A stretch of 32,832 bases of DNA from Helicobacteraceae bacterium (GCA_015488775.1 WFNF01000010.1:1-32832), one strand, 5' to 3'. Positions 8,793-17,878 are shown, numbered from the stretch's first letter. Numbers and translations are program-made. The notes: generated from the sequence alone by a model not told the origin.

Positions 8793-10682
8793 CTAATCTA
8801 GTAAGTTTTTACAATGATTAAAAAGTACACTTCTAGCATCATCAAGTTTAATAAGTCCTACCGAATCATTTGCTATAAAAAGTTCTTTAGTTGAACCATT
8901 TTCTACAAGTTTTATATCTCTTACACTTGATGGTTGTTGTATGTTAGCTCCTCTAAAGTATGCCACTCCACAAAGTTGAGGTTCTTTTGAATTACTTATA
9001 TCTAAAACCTTTAATCCACCACTAATATCTGCAATAAAAAGAGCCTTGGAGTTTGATGAGAGTTGAACTTTAAGATTTTCACCTAAGTCATTTGCTCTTG
9101 CACCCTCTGTATGGTAGTAAGATTGAAACAACATTTTTGAGTTATCATCACTTTGAAATAGTTGAACACCTTTTGAACTTGAAACATATATGGAGTTAGA
9201 GTGTGGAGTAGAATGAACATCATAAGCTATCTCATTACCATTAAGAACAGTTGAGTTTAGCTCAATAGCACTAGAACCAGATATATCTATGCTTTTAATC
9301 CCATTAACACCATCTGTTATATAAACAACCTTGCCATTACTAGATACAGCTACACTTCTAACATCGCTACCTATACTCTGTTTAAATACAGAATCATCTG
9401 CATTAAAACTTACACTTGTATTACACTCTATATCTTTAACATCTATAACTCTTAAACCTAAAACACCTTGTGCAACAACTAAACGCTCAAGATTAAAACT
9501 GCTTGAGCTATTTATATCAGTGTTTGTTCTTATATACTCCATATCGTAGCTTATAGATGCATTTATATCATCTCTATAAGCACCTCTAAGAGTTAATGAA
9601 TCCACAGTTGTTAAAGAGTTAAGAGGTGTACCAAAGATATTAATCCCTCTTTCTTGATCAGCTACAAATATACATCTACTTACTTTTTTATCTGTATAGA
9701 TAACCTCATTTGAGAAACTAGAATCATTTGTATCTTTCGCATTTGCAATTTTTGCTGATGCACTTGCTATATCTACAACATCTAAACCATCTTTACCTGA
9801 TGCTATATAGGCCAAGTTATTTGTTTTATCTAAACTCATACCCCAATATGCCAAATTATCATCATTATAAAGATTTGATAATTTTGAGCTATCATTTATA
9901 TTGGTAATATCATTTGTATAAGTAGAGTTTAAAAAAGAGTGAATAAATGGCATAGAATTTGGTTCTATTCTTTTTAAAAACGAAGCATCTATCATCTCTA
10001 AAGCTTCAAGGTTGGCATGATACTTAGCACTAGAGTTGACATCTAAGCCTAGTAGATGAGATGTAAAAAATGTTTCTATAAAATTAAAACGATTTTTTAA
10101 ACCATCATAATCACTAGCATTAAAATCATTCAACCTTAACTCTAAAAATATGGTATCGCTCAATATACTAGCATTTTTACTACTAGCATCATATGGTGTT
10201 TTTTCAAGTATATCACTATTATTTAGATTAAAGTAGTTTTTTAACTTGGCAATATTTTGATCATAATGAGTTTGATTAAACTCCATATTTGAGCTATTTA
10301 GTTCACTTGAGGCTAAAAGCAAAGTTGTTATCTCACTAGCTACATCTAAAGAATTTGTATATAAAATCTCATCAAACACTACATCATTAGCAGTTTTTTT
10401 GCCATCATAATCTACATCAATATATGCACTAGAACCGTTAGACAAGGCTTTTATCGGTAATTTTGGCTTAGATGAAAATGTATATATATTTTTAGAAAGA
10501 TTGGTTTGAAAAGCTAGTTTACCACTAGCATCTTCAACTCTAGCTTCTAAAACAGGAGCTAAAGCATACACTTTTACATTATACACAGGTGGTACAGGTG
10601 CAAGTGGGTCATCTGAACAAGAAAAAAACGATATAGAGATAAAAGTTAATAATAATATTTTAAACATATATATTTTAAGCAA
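8793..10682 (-). CDS. LVIVD-repeat lipoprotein (predicted beta-propeller)
   Basis: Predicted exported lipoprotein: the N-terminus has a hydrophobic signal and a Cys at residue 22 (FFSC) followed by Ser-Asp. The C-terminal half (from about residue 275) holds repeated strands of the LVIVD type, such as LAYIASGKDGLDVVDI and VVYITDGVNGIKSIDI, which normally form a beta-propeller with protein- or ligand-binding roles. A D-x-D-x-D-G motif at residues 89-100 resembles a calcium loop. The TTG start at 10682 is preferred over the ATG five codons later because AGGA lies 7 bases upstream of TTG; that AGGA overlaps the stop of the preceding gene. Third gene of the nhaA operon. Molecular function is unknown. 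Confidence 0.8.
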   Translation of the reverse strand: MLKIYMFKILLLTFISISFFSCSDDPLAPVPPVYNVKVYALAPVLEARVEDASGKLAFQTNLSKNIYTFSSKPKLPIKALSNGSSAYIDVDYDGKKTANDVVFDEILYTNSLDVASEITTLLLASSELNSSNMEFNQTHYDQNIAKLKNYFNLNNSDILEKTPYDASSKNASILSDTIFLELRLNDFNASDYDGLKNRFNFIETFFTSHLLGLDVNSSAKYHANLEALEMIDASFLKRIEPNSMPFIHSFLNSTYTNDITNINDSSKLSNLYNDDNLAYWGMSLDKTNNLAYIASGKDGLDVVDIASASAKIANAKDTNDSSFSNEVIYTDKKVSRCIFVADQERGINIFGTPLNSLTTVDSLTLRGAYRDDINASISYDMEYIRTNTDINSSSSFNLERLVVAQGVLGLRVIDVKDIECNTSVSFNADDSVFKQSIGSDVRSVAVSSNGKVVYITDGVNGIKSIDISGSSAIELNSTVLNGNEIAYDVHSTPHSNSIYVSSSKGVQLFQSDDNSKMLFQSYYHTEGARANDLGENLKVQLSSNSKALFIADISGGLKVLDISNSKEPQLCGVAYFRGANIQQPSSVRDIKLVENGSTKELFIANDSVGLIKLDDARSVLFNHCKNLLD

Positions 10683-10691
10683 TATTTATTC

Positions 10692-11594
10692 CTAAAAATG
10701 CAAAGTAACACCAAATCCTATATTTACCCCCTCTACACCAGAACCTTTTAACTTAGAGAAATCCAAATAAATCCTACTTATACCAAATAAATAATCAGAT
10801 GTATATGCATAAAAAGTACTACCAATAAGATAAAAGTCATTAACATTTAAGATTTGCGAAGCTGAACCAGAAATAATATCATATTCACCATACCCCTCAA
10901 CTGTAAAATCAAACTTTTTATAACTAAAGTAGGGACTACTCTCTGCACCAAATCTCATTTTAAATGAATTTGACTGATTTGTGAAGTTAAAAATATCATT
11001 AAAGCTAAATGCTGACTTGGTATCGTATCTATAAAAAGATAAACTAGCATATGGTTTTACATATTTAAACTTCTTTTCATACATAAAGTTCAAGCCAATT
11101 TTATAAGTAAGGTTTTCATTAAATGAGCTAAAAAACTTCTCTATTATTCCTGGATCTATCCCATCATAATCTATGACATCTAGCTTCATCCTTGAGTATA
11201 TAAGTTCAAAACCAAATAACATTGAAAAGCCATAAGAGTTATGCACTCTAATCCCACTTCCAAGTGATCCGAAATATGAAACAATAGCAGCATTGTCTGG
11301 AACAATACCAGAGCTTACATCCTCTCTCATATCAGCGTAAGCAGCACTACCTTTAAAAAAGATATTTACATTATCACTAAAATCATCAAGTTGAAAGATA
11401 AAGGGAACACCATAAAAGTTCATATTTGCATTTATATTTTTAAAATTAAAACGACCTGTACTTAAAGTATCGTTTGAATTAAAAACTAAAATAGCATTTA
11501 TGTTTGCATTTGTAAGATCTTTAACTATTGAACCGTTTATATCACTCGCTTTTAAAGTGCTTAGAATTAAAAATAATACTAATGCAGTTTTCAT
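10692..11594 (-). CDS. Predicted outer-membrane beta-barrel protein
   Basis: No named family is recognised. A Sec signal peptide is clear (about residues 1-16, ending LKAS). The rest is alternating hydrophobic/polar strands rich in Phe, Tyr, Ser and Gly, and the protein ends in ...GVTLHF, a C-terminal Phe typical of outer-membrane barrels. At 300 residues a barrel of about 10-14 strands is possible. Its ATG overlaps the nhaA stop (ATGA), so translation is probably coupled, and its stop overlaps the ribosome-binding site of the following lipoprotein gene. The pairing suggests that the barrel and the lipoprotein act together in the envelope, but no function can be read from the sequence. Confidence 0.75.
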   Translation of the reverse strand: MKTALVLFLILSTLKASDINGSIVKDLTNANINAILVFNSNDTLSTGRFNFKNINANMNFYGVPFIFQLDDFSDNVNIFFKGSAAYADMREDVSSGIVPDNAAIVSYFGSLGSGIRVHNSYGFSMLFGFELIYSRMKLDVIDYDGIDPGIIEKFFSSFNENLTYKIGLNFMYEKKFKYVKPYASLSFYRYDTKSAFSFNDIFNFTNQSNSFKMRFGAESSPYFSYKKFDFTVEGYGEYDIISGSASQILNVNDFYLIGSTFYAYTSDYLFGISRIYLDFSKLKGSGVEGVNIGFGVTLHF

Positions 11595-12751
11595 CTATAT
11601 CTTAGTTTAAGTATAATAAAACCAATAATTCCAGAGATAAGAGATCCTAAAACTATACCCAAACGCTCATCAACTACGTCAAAACATATATCTCCCGTAC
11701 ATTCATAAGCTAATGAACCTATAAACAGTGACATAGTAAAACCTATACCAGACAGCACAGACACACCATATAGGTCTATAAATCCTACCCCTTCAGGAAG
11801 TTTCCCAAATTTTAGAACTATAGCTAACATAGAAAATAAAAAGACACCTATCTGTTTACCTAAGAATAATCCAAATAAAATACCTAAAGTTAGGTTATCT
11901 ACTAAGTCTTTTACCCCTACTCCACTAAAAGCTATACCAGCATTTGCAAAAGCAAAAATGGGAAGTATAAAAAAGTTCACGGGTTTATGTAAAGAGTGTT
12001 CTAGTGCGTGGTAAGAGTCTTGATTTCCTTTTAAAGGTATAAGTAAACCTAAAATAACCCCAGCTAAAGTTGCATGAACACCTGACTTTAAGACGGCTGT
12101 CCATAAAAGTATTCCAACTAAAATATAAGCAGTGTTATTTAAAACATTTTTATAGTTCATATATATTAAAACTAAGACTAAAGCACCAGCTATACCTAGA
12201 GAGCTAAAAGATAGGTTAGATGTATAAAAAAATGCAATAATCAAAATTGCACCCAAGTCATCTATGATAGCTAAAGCTAATAAAAAGATTTTTAAAGATG
12301 TGGGAACACGAGGTCCTAAAAGGGAAAGTATCCCCAGAGCAAAAGCGATATCTGTTGCAGCAGGAATTGCCCAACCTTGCATCACTCCCTCATCTCCATA
12401 ATTAAAAAATGTAAAGATAAGAGCAGGAACTATCATACCACCAACAGCCGCGAAAGCTGGAAGTGCTAGTTTGTCAAAAGAGTTTAATGAACCCTCCATA
12501 ACCTCACGCTTTATCTCTAAACCAACCATGAAGAAAAAGACTGCCATTAGACCATCATTTATCCAAAGAAGTAAGGGTTTAGCTAAAACAAAAGATCCTG
12601 CGGTAATAGATACATAAGTTTGCATTAGGTCATTATAGCTAGAGCTTAAAGGTGAGTTAGCAATAAACATTGCAAATATAGTTGCCAAAATTAAAATGAC
12701 ACCAACAGCACTTTCGCCTTGAAAAATACGTAAAATGGAGTTTTTATTCAT
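11591..12751 (-). CDS. nhaA: Na+/H+ antiporter NhaA
   Basis: Electrogenic exchange of one Na+ (or Li+) for two H+ across the inner membrane, for pH and sodium homeostasis. The 386-residue protein is full length. The ion-binding aspartates are present: Asp134 in AATDIAFALG and Asp164-Asp165 in ALAIIDDLGAI, matching the E. coli Asp133/Asp163/Asp164 set. The N-terminal GESAVGVIL and the MVGLEIKREVMEG segment are diagnostic. About 12 hydrophobic helices are visible. A TATAAT box lies about 20 bases upstream. It heads an operon with an outer-membrane protein (4-base overlap) and a lipoprotein, an unusual company for nhaA. Confidence 0.96.
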   Translation of the reverse strand: MNKNSILRIFQGESAVGVILILATIFAMFIANSPLSSSYNDLMQTYVSITAGSFVLAKPLLLWINDGLMAVFFFMVGLEIKREVMEGSLNSFDKLALPAFAAVGGMIVPALIFTFFNYGDEGVMQGWAIPAATDIAFALGILSLLGPRVPTSLKIFLLALAIIDDLGAILIIAFFYTSNLSFSSLGIAGALVLVLIYMNYKNVLNNTAYILVGILLWTAVLKSGVHATLAGVILGLLIPLKGNQDSYHALEHSLHKPVNFFILPIFAFANAGIAFSGVGVKDLVDNLTLGILFGLFLGKQIGVFLFSMLAIVLKFGKLPEGVGFIDLYGVSVLSGIGFTMSLFIGSLAYECTGDICFDVVDERLGIVLGSLISGIIGFIILKLRYR

Positions 12752-12771
12752 AGATATACTTTTTTAGCAAC

Positions 12772-12777
12772 ATTATA
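12772..12777 (-). promoter_or_regulatory. -10 box for nhaA
   Basis: TATAAT on the minus strand in GTTATAATG, ending 20 bases before the nhaA ATG. It predicts a short leader of about 14 bases with only a weak ribosome-binding site (AAAAAAG). Confidence 0.45.
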
Positions 12778-12810
12778 ACTCAAAACTAAATAAAAATAAA
12801 ATGATAATTT

Positions 12811-12846
12811 AAAAAAAAGATCAAGCTCCATGTATTGAAGCTTGAT
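12811..12846 (-). terminator. Intrinsic terminator after tkt
   Basis: Read on the minus strand, ATCAAGCT and AGCTTGAT form a perfect 8-bp stem around an 11-base loop, followed directly by CTTTTTTTT. It lies 16 bases past the tkt stop and ends the panD-tkt operon. Confidence 0.88.
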
Positions 12847-12862
12847 TAAGATACAAGATAGT

Positions 12863-14782
12863 TTACGAAATTTTAGCTACTATTGACTCAGCACTAAAAC
12901 CAAATTTTTCAAAAAGTTGTCCTGCTGGCGCAGATGCACCAAAAGAATCCATTGCTATAACTTCATCTGCAAGTCTATACCACTCTAAACCACGAGCAGC
13001 TTCAATAGCAACTTTTTTAGTTTGAGGAGCTATGATAGAGTCTATGTATGATTTATCTTGTTCAATTAAAAGATCATAACAAGGAACTGATACTACATTT
13101 GCACCAATACCTTTTGATTCTAAAACTTTTTTAACCTCAAGTGCTACACCTACTTCAGAACCACTAGCCATAATAGTATAAGTTGCATTTTCACTTTGTG
13201 CTAAAAGGTAACCACCTTGAGATATTTCACCCTTAATTGGTGAATCTAAAAGAGGTAGGCCTTGACGTGAAAGAACAAAAGCTGATGGTGATTTTTTCAT
13301 CTCTATTGCTGTTTTCCAAGCTTCAACATTTTCACTTCCATCTGCTGGTCTCCAAACATAAAAGTTAGGAAGTGCACGAAATTGAGAAAGTTGTTCTATA
13401 GGTTGATGAGTTGGACCATCTTCACCAACACCTATGCTATCGTGTGTCCATATAAAAAACTGCTGAATACCACTAAGTGATGCTATACGAGCAGCTGGTT
13501 TTAAATAGTCAGAGAAAACAAAAAATGTAGCTGTAAATGGCATTAAATTTCCATAAAGAGCTATAGCATTAGATATAGATGCCATTGCATGTTCTCTAAT
13601 ACCAAAATAGATATTTTTTCCCTTAGGGAAAACTCCCATATCTTTTAACTCAGTTTTATTTGATGGGCTTAAATCTGCACTACCACCTATAAAACCAGGA
13701 ATTGCTCTAGCGATTGCATTTAAAATTTTACCATTTGTATTTCTAGTTGCATCAGCTTTATCAAAACTTGGCCATTGAATTCTGCTAAAATCAGGATTTT
13801 CATAAGCATGTAAAGCTTCATTTTGTTCTGAAAGTGGTAAGGTTTTAAGTGAGTGTAACCACTCTTTATGAGCTAACTCACCCTCCTCTATTGCACATCT
13901 AAATCTAAAAAGAACATCTTCATCTACATGGAAAGTAAGCTCAGGATTAAAACCAGCTTTTACTTTTGCAGTAGCTATCTCTTCATCACCTAATGGAGCA
14001 CCATGAGCGTGATGTGTACCCTCTAACTTATCTGCACCCTTAGCTATAATAGTATGAGCTATAATTAAAAATGGTTTATCTGCTTTTTTACCTTTTACTA
14101 TAGCTTCATCAATCTGCTCAAAGTTATGTCCATCTATGCTTACAACATCCCAACCTTGAGACTCAAAACGCTTAGTAATATCTTCACTTATACTAAGATC
14201 TGTTGAACCCTCAATAGTGATGTTATTTGAATCATAAATCATAACTAAGTTGTCTAGTTTATTGTGACCTGCAATTGAGCAAGCCTCATAAGAGATACCC
14301 TCTTCTAAATCTCCATCACCACATAAACAGTAAACATTATGATCAATAACATTTGCAGTATCTGAGTTAAGTTGATGTCCCATATATTTACTAGCCATTG
14401 CAAAACCAACTGCATTTGCAACACCTTGACCAAGAGGACCTGTTGTTATCTCTATACCATTAGTGTGTCCATACTCTGGATGACCTGGTGTTTTTGAATC
14501 AAGTTGACGAAAGTTTTTTAAATCATCTAAACTTAAACCATAACCCCAAAGATAATAAAGTGAATATATAAGTCCTGTGCCATGACCACCTGAAAAAACA
14601 AGTCTATCTCTGTTTAACCATGATGTTTCTTTTGGATTATGTTTTAGGTGTTCACTTAAAACTACAGCTATATCTGCTAAACCCATTGGTGCGCCCGGGT
14701 GACCTGAGTTAGCCTTTTGAACCATATCTGCTGCTAAAAATCTAATAGTGTCTGCCATTTTTTGACGCATATCTGTACTCAT
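12863..14782 (-). CDS. tkt: Transketolase
   Basis: Thiamine diphosphate enzyme that moves two-carbon ketol units in the non-oxidative pentose phosphate pathway, feeding ribose and erythrose phosphate supply. All three regions are present: the N-terminal TPP-binding domain with GHPGAPMG near the start and GDGDLEEG around residue 155; the middle pyrimidine-binding domain with FGIREHAM and GEDGPTHQP; and the C-terminal domain. Full length at 639 residues. AAGGA lies 5 bases before the ATG. Only one base separates it from the ispA stop, so it is the last gene of the panD operon, and an intrinsic terminator follows. From memory, ispA-tkt adjacency is conserved in Campylobacter. Confidence 0.97.
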   Translation of the reverse strand: MSTDMRQKMADTIRFLAADMVQKANSGHPGAPMGLADIAVVLSEHLKHNPKETSWLNRDRLVFSGGHGTGLIYSLYYLWGYGLSLDDLKNFRQLDSKTPGHPEYGHTNGIEITTGPLGQGVANAVGFAMASKYMGHQLNSDTANVIDHNVYCLCGDGDLEEGISYEACSIAGHNKLDNLVMIYDSNNITIEGSTDLSISEDITKRFESQGWDVVSIDGHNFEQIDEAIVKGKKADKPFLIIAHTIIAKGADKLEGTHHAHGAPLGDEEIATAKVKAGFNPELTFHVDEDVLFRFRCAIEEGELAHKEWLHSLKTLPLSEQNEALHAYENPDFSRIQWPSFDKADATRNTNGKILNAIARAIPGFIGGSADLSPSNKTELKDMGVFPKGKNIYFGIREHAMASISNAIALYGNLMPFTATFFVFSDYLKPAARIASLSGIQQFFIWTHDSIGVGEDGPTHQPIEQLSQFRALPNFYVWRPADGSENVEAWKTAIEMKKSPSAFVLSRQGLPLLDSPIKGEISQGGYLLAQSENATYTIMASGSEVGVALEVKKVLESKGIGANVVSVPCYDLLIEQDKSYIDSIIAPQTKKVAIEAARGLEWYRLADEVIAMDSFGASAPAGQLFEKFGFSAESIVAKIS

Positions 14783-14783
14783 C

Positions 14784-15635
14784 TTAATCCTTGTGTCTGT
14801 TTATATATTTTGTAATTAGTGGTGAAAGAGTATCTTTTAATCTTTGATCAAAAGAGTTAAACTCTAGTTCTATCTTTTCACTTAACTCATTAGCCTCTTT
14901 TATTGTATCATCTAAGCCAATAATATTTATAAAGCTGTTTTTATCCCCATCATTGTTTGTGGTCTTTCCTGCTAGTTCACTTGATTGAGTAACATCTAAG
15001 ATGTCGTCTTGAATCTGAAATAGTAATCCTAAATCAAGTCCGAATTTGTAAAGTTTTTTACTTAAATCAATCTCATTTGAAATTATAGCACCCATCTCTA
15101 AAGAGCTAGCAATAAGTTTTGCAGTTTTATTTTTATGTAAAGTTTTAACATCATCTACACTAAGGGGTGTGTTTTCAAAATGACAATCTATAGCTTGGCC
15201 TAAAACCATACCATTTAGACCACCATTTTTACTAAGAGACTTTATAAGCTTAATTTTTGTTGAATCGCTAAAAGATGTTTCACTTAAAACTTCAAAAGCA
15301 TAAGTATTTAAAGCATCACCAACAAGTATAGCAGTTACCTCATCATAAGTTTTATGAAGCGTTGGCATAGAGCGTCTAAGGTCAGCATTATCCATAGATG
15401 GAAGATCATCATGTATAAGTGAGTATGTATGTAAAAGCTCTATAGCGTAAGCGACACTCATCGCGTTTTTAACTAAAAGTGGAGAGTAAGCCTTTACAAC
15501 ATTTAAAAGCAACATAGGTCTAAATCTCTTACCACCAGCTTTTAACATCTCATTTAATGCTTTTTCATAGTGAGGATGAATGCTTTTAGAGACTATTGTA
15601 TTTGTACTTAAAAAAAATTCAAATTTATTTAACAT
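14784..15635 (-). CDS. ispA: Polyprenyl diphosphate synthase (farnesyl/geranyl type)
   Basis: Condenses isopentenyl diphosphate with allylic diphosphates to give short-chain prenyl diphosphates for quinone and undecaprenyl carrier synthesis. The first aspartate-rich motif is HDDLPSMDNAD (about residues 74-84) and the second is QIQDDILD (about 208-215), both binding Mg2+-diphosphate. GGKRFRPM near residue 35 is the IPP-binding segment. The insertion of two residues in the first Asp motif is typical of bacterial (type II) farnesyl diphosphate synthases. The 283-residue length is normal. Chain length (C10, C15 or C20) cannot be fixed from sequence alone. It sits between a small outer-membrane protein gene (8-base gap) and tkt. 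Confidence 0.93.
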   Translation of the reverse strand: MLNKFEFFLSTNTIVSKSIHPHYEKALNEMLKAGGKRFRPMLLLNVVKAYSPLLVKNAMSVAYAIELLHTYSLIHDDLPSMDNADLRRSMPTLHKTYDEVTAILVGDALNTYAFEVLSETSFSDSTKIKLIKSLSKNGGLNGMVLGQAIDCHFENTPLSVDDVKTLHKNKTAKLIASSLEMGAIISNEIDLSKKLYKFGLDLGLLFQIQDDILDVTQSSELAGKTTNNDGDKNSFINIIGLDDTIKEANELSEKIELEFNSFDQRLKDTLSPLITKYINRHKD

Positions 15636-15643
15636 ATTTTAAC

Positions 15644-16240
15644 CTAATAATGGAAGTTAATCCCAAGTTCTACATATATATTGTGATCACTTAGAGTTAC
15701 ATTTGTTGTTTGAGCTTGATCAAGATTATAATTACCCCAATTTCTCCACTTATAATATACAGTTGTTTGTAACTCAAAAGCACCCATTCTGTAAAATATA
15801 CCGCTACCTGCTTTTAATGAAAAAACATTTGCATCATCTTGAACATAACCATCAATTCTAGTAAAACCGTATTCAAAACCTACCATAAAAAATGGGTCAA
15901 AGCTATCTTTGGGTTTCATACTTTTTATCACCTCAAAACCAAATTCATGTATAAAGTTATCATTACCTTGTTCACTTGCTTTATTGAAAACGGCAGAATT
16001 AAACTTAGAGATTGAGTAAGTAAAAACAGAGCGAATCCCTCCATTTGCGACTACACCAAGGTTGATTTTTGCACCATATAAAAGAGGATCTAAGCTCTCT
16101 TTAGTGTTTGCACCATCATATATGGCAATATTTTGAGACATAAAACTTTGGTTTGCAAATGCGATTAAACCAATATATTGATTTTCTTTAGCTAATAGAC
16201 TTAAACTAAATAAAACTATGAGTATAAGTATTTTTTTCAA
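15644..16240 (-). CDS. Small predicted outer-membrane beta-barrel protein
   Basis: No specific family is recognised. The signal peptide is plain (lysines at 2-3, hydrophobic to about residue 17, LLAKE). The mature part of about 180 residues is made of amphipathic strands with aromatic-rich turns and ends in ELGINFHY, an aromatic C-terminus of the outer-membrane type. The start codon is TTG, whose TTGA overlaps the stop TGA of the upstream gene; there is no alternative nearby start, and the signal peptide supports this one. It lies in the panD-tkt operon between a PDZ protein and ispA. Function is unknown. Confidence 0.72.
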   Translation of the reverse strand: MKKILILIVLFSLSLLAKENQYIGLIAFANQSFMSQNIAIYDGANTKESLDPLLYGAKINLGVVANGGIRSVFTYSISKFNSAVFNKASEQGNDNFIHEFGFEVIKSMKPKDSFDPFFMVGFEYGFTRIDGYVQDDANVFSLKAGSGIFYRMGAFELQTTVYYKWRNWGNYNLDQAQTTNVTLSDHNIYVELGINFHY

Positions 16241-17115
16241 ATTTCTACCTTTACAAAAAACTCAAAGGAGTCTCTTGATATTAATATAGATATTTTACCC
16301 TCTTTAACTAAAATAGCCTCTCTAATATCATTTTGAGACTTAACACTTTTTTCACTAAGCATTAAAATTTTATCACCTTTTTTAATAGAGTATCTATTTA
16401 TATCATTTTTTACTACAAGATTCTGATTAAGATTAAAACCAAATCTTTCTAGGTAAGTATCACTTTTTGAGTAACCACCAACTCTTTTATCTAATATAGA
16501 TGAAAATATAAGCTTTTTAGATGCTCTTTTAATACTCCAAACCACCCTTGAATCTATTTTACTTAATAACACTAATTCATTTAACTGATCAACACTCTTA
16601 ATTTTAGTTTTACCATAAAAAAGAATCTCATCGCCAACTTTTATCTTTAAGTTTTTGTAAGCAAAATCCACACTACTTACTATAATTTTGTTATTTATAT
16701 TTTTAACCCTAAAACCAGCATCTGCAAAATTAACATTTTTATTTTTTACATCTAAAAAATACTTTAAAATATTTTTACTAAGAGTATAGTTTTTAATTTG
16801 TAAAGAGTTCAAGTAACAACAGTTATCTGTCCTAATACTTATATCACCTCTAGTAAAAGTGTTAGTAAAATGTTTTTTAAAACTTAACTTGTAATATATT
16901 GGATTTGTACTTTTTATAAGATAGATTGAGAGCAAGTCAGATTTTTTAATATACTCTTTTTGATTATATGAAGATATTAGTATTGATTGCGTTTTGGATA
17001 TAGGAATTTGTGATTTTTTTACAGTTTTATTAAATTTACTAGAACAAGTGTTAGAGTTGTTTTGTGGACACGCTAATGCTAAAGTTGTGATTAAAACTAA
17101 AACAAAAGCCTTCAT
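16237..17115 (-). CDS. Periplasmic PDZ-domain protein of unknown function
   Basis: Predicted exported: the first 15 residues are a signal peptide ending LALA, followed by Cys16. Leu at the -2 position makes a lipobox poor, so signal peptidase I cleavage is as likely as lipidation. Further cysteines (CSSK, NCCY) could form disulfides. The C-terminal half has two PDZ-like segments with the glycine-aspartate turn IKVGDEILF (about 157-165) and IKKGDKILML (about 245-254), each followed by a V-x-S-x-(D/N)-(Q/D) helix. No protease domain is present. From memory, a periplasmic protein occupies the same place between ybaB and ispA in Campylobacter jejuni. Function unknown. Confidence 0.75.
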   Translation of the reverse strand: MKAFVLVLITTLALACPQNNSNTCSSKFNKTVKKSQIPISKTQSILISSYNQKEYIKKSDLLSIYLIKSTNPIYYKLSFKKHFTNTFTRGDISIRTDNCCYLNSLQIKNYTLSKNILKYFLDVKNKNVNFADAGFRVKNINNKIIVSSVDFAYKNLKIKVGDEILFYGKTKIKSVDQLNELVLLSKIDSRVVWSIKRASKKLIFSSILDKRVGGYSKSDTYLERFGFNLNQNLVVKNDINRYSIKKGDKILMLSEKSVKSQNDIREAILVKEGKISILISRDSFEFFVKVEI

Positions 17116-17121
17116 ATCTAT

Positions 17122-17433
17122 TTAAGAACCAAAAGGGTTCATACCACCTAGCATACCCATAGCTGAGTTTTTTTTGTTATCTTCAACCATTTTAATGGCA
17201 TCATTAACAGCAGACATAAGTAGAATTTGTAAAGACTCTTTATCTTCAAGTAGCGAGTCATCTATGTTTATATCTAAAACTTCACCTTTCCCGTTTATAG
17301 ACACTTCAACATCACCACCACCACTTTTGACACTAAAAGTTTTAGAGTTCATCTCATCTTCTAGCTTTTGAGCATTCTCTTGTAGTCCTTCAAGCATTTT
17401 ACCCATTGCACCCATGTCCATACCATTTAACAT
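17122..17433 (-). CDS. ybaB: YbaB/EbfC family nucleoid-associated protein
   Basis: Small DNA-binding protein that forms a tweezer-like dimer and coats DNA, with reported effects on gene expression and nucleoid shape. The 103-residue sequence has the family layout: an N-terminal helix rich in Gln/Glu/Met (MLEGLQENAQKLEDEM), a central beta sheet with VEVSINGKGEVLDINID, then a second helix (LLMSAVNDAIKMVED). A good AAAGG lies 6 bases before the ATG at 17433. The gene follows panD after 9 bases and precedes the PDZ protein after 6 bases. Confidence 0.92.
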   Translation of the reverse strand: MLNGMDMGAMGKMLEGLQENAQKLEDEMNSKTFSVKSGGGDVEVSINGKGEVLDINIDDSLLEDKESLQILLMSAVNDAIKMVEDNKKNSAMGMLGGMNPFGS

Positions 17434-17442
17434 TAAAAGCCT

Positions 17443-17808
17443 TTATATCTCTTCTAGTACATCATCAATATTGTTATCATCATTAAGAAGAACAACACAA
17501 GGTTTGTAAGTTTCTAAATCTTTTTCATCATAAGTTGCGTAAGCTACTATGATAACTTTGTCACCTTTATGAACTTTTCTTGCTGCTGCACCATTTAAGC
17601 AGATATCACGTTTTCCACGTTCACCAAGTATAATGTAAGTTGAAAATCTTTCACCATTGTTTATGTTTAAAATCTCTACTTTTTGTCCAACACGCATCTT
17701 TGAAGCCTCTAAAAGCTCCTCATCTATAGTTATTGAACCAACATAGTTAAGATTTGCATCTGTTACAGTTGCACGATGAATTTTACTATATAACATCTCT
17801 ATAGTCAT
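17443..17808 (-). CDS. panD: Aspartate 1-decarboxylase proenzyme
   Basis: Makes beta-alanine from L-aspartate for pantothenate and coenzyme A. The enzyme is made as an inactive chain that cleaves itself between Gly24 and Ser25, leaving a pyruvoyl group on the new N-terminus; the required YVGSI is seen at exactly that place. [10 protein letters not shown] upstream and the NGERFSTY and CLNGAAAR segments further on are family hallmarks. The 121-residue length is normal. It is the first gene of a six-gene operon (panD, ybaB, PDZ protein, outer-membrane protein, ispA, tkt), with a TATAAT box about 65 bases upstream and AAGGG before the ATG. Confidence 0.96.
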   Translation of the reverse strand: MTIEMLYSKIHRATVTDANLNYVGSITIDEELLEASKMRVGQKVEILNINNGERFSTYIILGERGKRDICLNGAAARKVHKGDKVIIVAYATYDEKDLETYKPCVVLLNDDNNIDDVLEEI

Positions 17809-17872
17809 ACATTTACCCTTTTAAATATTTATAAAAATGATATATATATCTCTTATATAAATATTTTTCGGA

Positions 17873-17878
17873 ATTATA
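17873..17878 (-). promoter_or_regulatory. -10 box for the panD-tkt operon
   Basis: Minus-strand TATAAT in GCTATAATTCCG, 64 bases before the panD ATG, predicting a leader of about 55 bases. The same sequence style (TATAATTC followed by CG or GC) precedes the ferredoxin gene and the alpha ribosomal operon. Confidence 0.55.

Noticed and set aside
17113-17115. Lipoprotein call for the PDZ protein based on LALAC
   Set aside because: Leu at -2 and Ala at -3 do not fit a lipobox well; simple signal peptidase I cleavage is equally consistent.
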